Source: Nodosilinea sp. PGN35 (GTDB lineage: Bacteria > Cyanobacteriota > Cyanobacteriia > Phormidesmidales > Phormidesmidaceae). From it: a stretch of 64,000 nt of DNA. How positions within the stretch are numbered: the stretch's first letter is position 1; each line of letters begins with the position of its first letter. This document shows positions 58,976-64,000 of this stretch, one piece after another. The notes beneath the pieces were generated by a model. It was not told the DNA's origin, searched no databases, and worked only from the letters and a program-made list of their open reading frames with translations. The stretch is from positions 1-64,000 of the forward strand of contig NZ_JAQKQJ010000015.1 in the NCBI RefSeq assembly GCF_029109325.1, read 5' to 3'. The translations under genes and the position numbers were made by a program.

Positions 58976-59566
58976 ATGCCCAAGATTGTTGACCATGACC
59001 AGTACCGCGAGGAGCTGTTAGATCAATGCTTTGACTTGTTTGCCAAAAAGGGCTATGCCGCGTTGACCATGCGCCAAATTGCCCAGGGGTTAGGGGTGTC
59101 TACGGGCACGCTCTACCACTACTTTCCCAGCAAGGAAGGATTGTTCGAACAACTGGTGCGCGAAACCACGCTGCGAGATATTCGAGGCGCGATCGCCGCC
59201 GCCAGTCAGCAAAACTGTGTTCTGAGTCGGGTGGCTGCGGCCCTTGAATATGTCGCACAGAATGAAGACTTTCTAAAGAAGCAAACGCTAATTTGGATTG
59301 AGTTTTATCAGCACCAGCACCGGGAGTGCGGCATACCAACCGAGGTATTTCATCGGGTTTGGCAGGAAAGCGAGCAACAGATAGCCGCCCTGGTGGGCTT
59401 AGACGATCCAAAGCTGATTGGCTTCTTAAGCTGTGCAATAGACGGCATTTTGCTGCACCGCATCTACGAACCACAGAATTGCTCGTTTCGAGACCACGCC
59501 AGCATGCTAGTAGAGATGGTCAAGCTCTATCTACGCGATCGCGGCAAGCTCATTTCAGCTGAGTGA
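58976..59566 (+). CDS. TetR/AcrR-family transcriptional regulator
   Basis: The N-terminal helix-turn-helix is typical: YREELLDQCFDLFAKKGYAA, LTMRQIAQGLGVSTGTLYHY and FPSKEGLFEQLVRETT. The C-terminal ligand-binding part is helical without a known subfamily. Length 196 is normal. It is directly upstream, on the same strand, of a membrane-fusion protein and an RND pump, so it most likely controls their expression, as AcrR-type repressors do. The 177 bases before the next gene probably carry the operator, but I see no clear palindrome. Confidence 0.9.
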   Translation: MPKIVDHDQYREELLDQCFDLFAKKGYAALTMRQIAQGLGVSTGTLYHYFPSKEGLFEQLVRETTLRDIRGAIAAASQQNCVLSRVAAALEYVAQNEDFLKKQTLIWIEFYQHQHRECGIPTEVFHRVWQESEQQIAALVGLDDPKLIGFLSCAIDGILLHRIYEPQNCSFRDHASMLVEMVKLYLRDRGKLISAE

Positions 59567-59743
59567 GGTCAACCGTTAACTTGCTGACTAAGCTGCTTAA
59601 CTGACAATAAAAATTGGCTCGTTGACGGGGTAGCTTCAATCAGCGGGGTAGCGTATAGTACACCAGTATAAATCCAGTGCGCTCCTGAAGTCGTTGACCC
59701 TACTCCTCGGATTCTCTGAACTACCATTAGGCAATGGCATCTG

Positions 59744-61039
59744 ATGTCTATCGTGCAATCTGAGTCTAGCTGTCCTATGCTGCCAGTGAATATTTGCCAA
59801 TCGCGCCGGGCGTTGGGGGCTGTCCTTGCTCTGTCGCTGGCCGTAGCGGCCTGTAGCCGCCCCCAGCCCGACGCCATGATGGGCGGCCCCCAGGCGGTGC
59901 CGGTGCAGGTGCAGGAGCTTCAGCCAGGCACCTTTGAAGAAAGCTCTGATTTTGTTGGGGCCTTAGAAGCTGAGCAGCGCATTGATCTCAAGCCCGAAGT
60001 CGATGGTCGAGTAACCCAGGTGCTGGTGAGTTCTGGCAGCGCGGTAAACCAGGGGCAGCCCGTGGTGCAGCTCAGCCCCGAGCAGACCCAGTCGGAGGTG
60101 GCGGCGGCCCAGGCGGCGGCCCAGGCGGCGGGCTTTGGCCGCGAGGCCGCCCGCGCCCAGGTCGATGCGGCTGAGGCCCAGTTCGCCCGCGCCCAGGCCG
60201 ATGTCGAACTCGCCGCCGTTGAGTTTAGTCGCACCGAGCGCCTGGTGGGAGCAGGGGCGCTGAGCCGCCAAGATCTCGACAACGCCCGCAATCAGCTCAA
60301 CGTCGCCCAGGCCGCCCAACGCCAGGCCTCAGACAATGTGCGAGCAGCCCAGGCCCAGCTGCAGCAGGCGCTCTCCACCTTTAATCAGTCCCAGGCCCAG
60401 GTCAATGTCAGTCAGGCAGACCTGGGCTTTAAGCAGGTGGTGGCCCCGGTCACCGGCCGCCTGGGGGACGTGAGCCTCAGGGTGGGCGATTTCGTGCAGG
60501 CGGGAGACACTCTGGCCACCATTACCCAAAATAGCGAGCTGTTTTTGCGCATTCAGGTGCCCACCACCCGAGCTAGCCAGCTGCGCACGGGCATTCCGGT
60601 AGAACTGCTGAGTCCTGATACCGGTGAACCATTGGCCACCGGCAGCGTTAGCTTTATTTCGCCAGAGGTCGATGGGGCAGGGCAGTCGATCTTGGTCAAG
60701 GCTCGCTTCCCCAACGATGCCGGAAATTTGCGCGACGGCCAGTTTGTGCGCGCCCGGCTGATCTGGAGCACCACCGCTACGCTGCTGGTGCCGACGGTAG
60801 CGGTGACCCGCATTGCCGGACAGAGCTTTGTATTTGTGGCCGTTGATGAAGCCCAGGAAGACGGTCAGACCATGCGAGTAGCCTCCCAGCGTCCGGTACA
60901 GCTGGGGCAAATTCAGGGGGGTAACTACCAGGTGATTGACGGTCTTACCGCTGGCGATGAGGTGATTGTGACCAACATTCTTCAGCTGCAAGACGGCAGG
61001 CCGATTGCCCCTGAGACCCAGACCTCAGCGACACCCTAG
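59744..61039 (+). CDS. RND efflux periplasmic adaptor (membrane fusion lipoprotein)
   Basis: The protein starts with a lipoprotein signal: RALGAVLALSLAVAACSRPQ, lipobox AVAAC. The mature part has the HlyD/AcrA layout: lipoyl halves (QRIDLKPEVDGRVTQVLVSS and VVAPVTGRLGDVSLRVGDFV), a long alpha-helical hairpin rich in Ala/Gln (residues about 110-215), a beta-barrel and a membrane-proximal domain (VPTVAVTRIAGQSFVFVAVD). It bridges the inner-membrane pump to an outer-membrane channel; no channel gene is in view. It lies 117 bases before the pump gene. Confidence 0.93.
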   Translation: MSIVQSESSCPMLPVNICQSRRALGAVLALSLAVAACSRPQPDAMMGGPQAVPVQVQELQPGTFEESSDFVGALEAEQRIDLKPEVDGRVTQVLVSSGSAVNQGQPVVQLSPEQTQSEVAAAQAAAQAAGFGREAARAQVDAAEAQFARAQADVELAAVEFSRTERLVGAGALSRQDLDNARNQLNVAQAAQRQASDNVRAAQAQLQQALSTFNQSQAQVNVSQADLGFKQVVAPVTGRLGDVSLRVGDFVQAGDTLATITQNSELFLRIQVPTTRASQLRTGIPVELLSPDTGEPLATGSVSFISPEVDGAGQSILVKARFPNDAGNLRDGQFVRARLIWSTTATLLVPTVAVTRIAGQSFVFVAVDEAQEDGQTMRVASQRPVQLGQIQGGNYQVIDGLTAGDEVIVTNILQLQDGRPIAPETQTSATP

Positions 61040-61156
61040 GGAGTGGGGCCCAGTTGTTGGTAGCGAATATGGTTAGGCGTCAGTACGGCGCAATGTGCGA
61101 AGGAATTTCTAAGGAAGTCCATCTCTTTAACCCCTTAAGCCCCCGGTATCTCATCC

Positions 61157-64000
61157 ATGGCGCTGTTCTCCGTTGCCGATAACTTTATTCGTCGCCCGGT
61201 GCTCACCACCGTATGCACCCTGCTGATAGTGCTGGCGGGGGCGGTGGCGATTCCGCTACTGCCCATTGAGCAACTGCCTGAGATTGCCCCTTTGCAGATT
61301 CAGGTGGCCTCTAACTATACCGGGGCCGACGCCGAAACGGTCGAGAGCAACGTCACCACGGTGCTTGAGCGCGAGATCAACGGCGTGGAGGGCATGGAAT
61401 ACATTACCTCCAGCAGCACCAACACCGGCCAGAGCAGCATTAACGTGGTGTTTCAGCCGGGTCGAGACAAGGATTTGGCCCAGGTGAATGTGCAGAACCG
61501 GGTGGCTCGGGCTGAGCCCCAGCTGCCGCCGGAGGTGAGCCAGCTGGGGGTTACGGTCAACGCCCAGTCGCCCAGCATTCTGCTGGTGTATCGCTTCTTT
61601 ACCGATGACGATCGCTACGATGCGCTGTTCCTGAGCAACTACGCCGATCTGTTTATTCTCGACGAGATGAAGCAGATCAACGGTGTGGGCAACGCCGAGG
61701 TGTTTGGGGCAGGGCGCTACGCCATGCGCCTGTGGCTCAACCCGGCTGCCCTGGCCAGCCAGGAGCTGACCCCCGGCGACGTGGTAGCGGCCCTGCAAGA
61801 GCAAAACGTGCAGGTGGGCGGCGGCGCAATTGGGGCTCCGCCGGTAGACAACAGCCAGGCCTACCAGTACACAGTGCGGCTACCCGGTCGCCTGCAGGAG
61901 GTCAGCGAGTTTGAAAATCTGGTGGTGAAGGTGGGCACAGGCGGCAACCTGGTGCGATTGAGCGACGTGGGCCGGGCAGAGCTGGGCGCGCAGGACTACA
62001 GCTTTGACGCCAAGACCGGCGGCCAGCTGGCGGCGGGTCTGCTGGTGTACCAGCTGCCGGGCAGCAACGCCCTGGAGGTGGCCCAGGCGGTGCGCGATCG
62101 CATGGCCGAGCTACAGGCCAACTTTCCGCCGGGCTACCGGGCTGAGCTGGTGTTTGACACCACCGACTTTGTGCGGGTGTCGCTCAAAGAAGTGCTGACC
62201 ACGCTGATCATGGCGATCGCCCTGGTGCTGCTGATTTTGTTCCTGTTTTTGCAGGACTGGCGATCGACTATCGTGCCTGCGATCGCGATTCCGGTATCGC
62301 TGATTGGCAGTATGGCCTTTTTGCTGATTTTTGGCTTTTCTATCAACACCCTGACCCTGTTCGGCTGCATTCTGGCCTCGGGGGTGGTGGTGGACGACGC
62401 CATTGTGATTGTAGAGGCCATTGCCGCCAAAATTGACCAGGGCATGCGCCCTCGCCTGGCCGCCCTCGACGCCATGCAGGAGCTGTCGGGAGCCGTCATT
62501 GCCACCTCCCTGGTGCTGATGGCGGTGTTTATACCGGTGGCATTTTTTCCGGGCAGCACGGGCAAAATCTATCAGCAGTTCGCTCTGACCATTGCCTTTG
62601 CCATCGTAGTCTCGACCTTTAACGCCCTCAGCTTCTCGCCCGCCATGTCGGCCCTGCTGCTGCGGCCCCGAACCGCCGGCCAGCAGCGGGGGCTGCTGGG
62701 GGGGTTCTTTAACCGCTTTAACCAGGTTTTAGCCGCCATTATTGTGCGCTACCGGCAGCTGGTGCGGGTGCTGATTCGCCTGCGCTACGGGGTGCTGGCC
62801 GTGTTTGCGGTGGGGATACTGCTGATGCTGGCTATGCTGCGGGTGGTGCCCACGGGCTTTGTACCTGAAGAAGACCAGGGCTACTTTTTGGGCATCGTCC
62901 AGGCCCCCGATGGCGTATCGCTGGAGTACACCAAGGGGGTGATGGCCCAGGCCGACCAGCTAATCTCGGCGTTTCCGGAGGTGACCAGCACCTTTATGCT
63001 GTCGGGGTTTGGCTTTGACGGGCCGTCGCCCAACCGGGGGGTGTTTTTTGCCACCCTGGCCCCCTGGGAGGAGCGGCGCGGCGGCGAGGCCTCGGTGGCC
63101 GGGCTCCTGCCTCGGGTCAACGGGGCGCTCTCCGGCATTCAGGAGGCGTTGGTGATTGCCTTTAACGCGCCGCCGGTACCGGGCTTTAGCCCCACGGGGG
63201 CGCTGGAGATGCAGCTGCAAGACCGCAGCGGCAACCAAATGAGCATCGATCAGTTCCTGGGCAACGCCTACGAGATTATGGGGCTGGCCAACCAGTCCCC
63301 CGCGTCGATGGGGGTGTTTACTCAGTTCACCGCCAGTTCGCCCCAGGTGCAGGCCGATATCAACCGCGATCGCCTCAAGGCGCTAGATATTGATATCGGC
63401 GAAGCGCTGACGACGGTGGGTACCTACCTGGGCTCTCGCTACGTCAACGACTTTACCAGCGGCGGTCGCAACTACCGGGTCTATGTCCAGGCCGAGTCCC
63501 AGGCCCGCAACGAGCCCTCCGACATCAACAATATCTACGTGCGATCGCGCCAGGGTACCATGGTGCCCCTGGGCGAAGTCGTCACCCTGAGCGAGGTGGT
63601 TGGCCCCTCTACCATCAACCACTTCAACCTGCTGCGATCGATCAAGCTGGAGGGCATGCCGGCCCCGGCGGCCAGCTCGGGCCAGCTGATTGCGGCCATG
63701 GGCGAGGCCCACGCCCAGGCCGCTCTGCCGGTGGTGGGCCTCGCCTGGCAGGGCACCGCCCGCGAGGAAATTGCCTCCGGCGGCCTGGCCACAATTATTT
63801 TTGGGCTGGGGGTGCTGGTGGTGTTTCTGGTGCTGGCCGCCCAGTACGAAAACTACGTTGACCCGGTGATTATTCTGCTGACGGTGCCCCTGGCGGTGCT
63901 GGGGGCGCTGGTGTTTTTGTTTTTGCGGGGCCTAGACCTCAATATCTACGCCCAGGTGGGCCTGGTGATGCTGATTGGTCTGGCCAGCAAAAACGCTATT
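61157..64000 (+). CDS. RND-family multidrug efflux permease (partial, runs off the edge)
   Basis: From the ATG at 61157 an open frame runs to the window end (948 codons); the full protein should be about 1050 residues. The start MALFSVADNFIRRPVLTTVC and PIEQLPEIAPLQIQVASNYT are the HAE1/AcrB type. Proton-relay residues are present: the paired Asp in GVVVDDAIVIVEAI and the Lys in LASKNAI at the very edge. RND pumps export drugs, dyes or lipids by proton antiport. With its adaptor upstream it forms an AcrAB-like system. Confidence 0.94.
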   Translation, partial: MALFSVADNFIRRPVLTTVCTLLIVLAGAVAIPLLPIEQLPEIAPLQIQVASNYTGADAETVESNVTTVLEREINGVEGMEYITSSSTNTGQSSINVVFQPGRDKDLAQVNVQNRVARAEPQLPPEVSQLGVTVNAQSPSILLVYRFFTDDDRYDALFLSNYADLFILDEMKQINGVGNAEVFGAGRYAMRLWLNPAALASQELTPGDVVAALQEQNVQVGGGAIGAPPVDNSQAYQYTVRLPGRLQEVSEFENLVVKVGTGGNLVRLSDVGRAELGAQDYSFDAKTGGQLAAGLLVYQLPGSNALEVAQAVRDRMAELQANFPPGYRAELVFDTTDFVRVSLKEVLTTLIMAIALVLLILFLFLQDWRSTIVPAIAIPVSLIGSMAFLLIFGFSINTLTLFGCILASGVVVDDAIVIVEAIAAKIDQGMRPRLAALDAMQELSGAVIATSLVLMAVFIPVAFFPGSTGKIYQQFALTIAFAIVVSTFNALSFSPAMSALLLRPRTAGQQRGLLGGFFNRFNQVLAAIIVRYRQLVRVLIRLRYGVLAVFAVGILLMLAMLRVVPTGFVPEEDQGYFLGIVQAPDGVSLEYTKGVMAQADQLISAFPEVTSTFMLSGFGFDGPSPNRGVFFATLAPWEERRGGEASVAGLLPRVNGALSGIQEALVIAFNAPPVPGFSPTGALEMQLQDRSGNQMSIDQFLGNAYEIMGLANQSPASMGVFTQFTASSPQVQADINRDRLKALDIDIGEALTTVGTYLGSRYVNDFTSGGRNYRVYVQAESQARNEPSDINNIYVRSRQGTMVPLGEVVTLSEVVGPSTINHFNLLRSIKLEGMPAPAASSGQLIAAMGEAHAQAALPVVGLAWQGTAREEIASGGLATIIFGLGVLVVFLVLAAQYENYVDPVIILLTVPLAVLGALVFLFLRGLDLNIYAQVGLVMLIGLASKNAI

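Overview
The window is a GC-rich chromosomal segment of a cyanobacterium, most likely a filamentous Leptolyngbya/Nodosilinea/Phormidium-like beta-cyanobacterium (lineage inferred, not proven). The evidence is a ccmK2-K1-L-M-N-O beta-carboxysome operon, NDH-1 subunits (ndhF/ndhD of the CO2-uptake type, cupB, ndhM), a Cph1-type phytochrome, Ycf46 and Ycf66 homologues, and very frequent HIP1 octamers (GCGATCGC), one of them inside a tRNA anticodon.

Layout. 0-1.5 kb: a decayed mobile element beside a tRNA-Ala(CGC), with a ParE-like toxin, an array of twelve GTAGAC hexamers, the tail of a DUF3987-type protein and the head of an integrase. 1.5-6.4 kb: a small conserved protein behind two opposed heptamer arrays, xth, and a SNF2 helicase. 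6.6-10.6 kb: DUF2808, then the rpmH-rnpA-PH-yidC-khpB-DUF177 cluster. 10.8-26.4 kb: Ycf46 AAA ATPase, SH3 protein, phosphoketolase, HHH protein, TM2 protein, J-domain/TPR protein, an AcnA-type aconitase, a STAS-sugar transferase fusion, Ycf66 and ileS. 26.4-33.6 kb: a minus-strand signalling block (phytochrome kinase, response regulator and hybrid kinase with overlapping ends; another response regulator; a K+ channel). 33.9-45.7 kb: small protein, gloB, ndhM, PP2C phosphatase, CHAT-FHA protein, an unknown, a TPR membrane protein, a phosphoribosyltransferase, a GPH-type transporter and an SDR. 45.7-56 kb: inorganic-carbon locus, with ndhF4-ndhD4-cupB on the minus strand diverging from ccmK2K1LMNO on the plus strand. 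56.4-64 kb: LOTUS/DUF3825 protein, an MscS pseudogene, and a TetR / membrane-fusion / RND efflux cluster running off the right edge.

How the genes work together. The carbon locus pairs the NDH-1 CO2-hydrating complex with the carboxysome shell and scaffold genes. CcmM here appears to have lost two of three zinc ligands of its gamma-carbonic-anhydrase domain, so another carbonic anhydrase would be needed. The phytochrome block looks like one light-signalling relay. PP2C next to CHAT-FHA suggests a phosphothreonine-controlled protease module. The most unusual items are the CHAT-FHA fusion beside PP2C, the STAS-glycosyltransferase fusion, the LOTUS-DUF3825 protein, the hexamer array with the scarred element, a perfect 36-bp palindrome between ndhF4 and ccmK2, and several other palindromes, hairpin clusters and a dispersed intergenic repeat.
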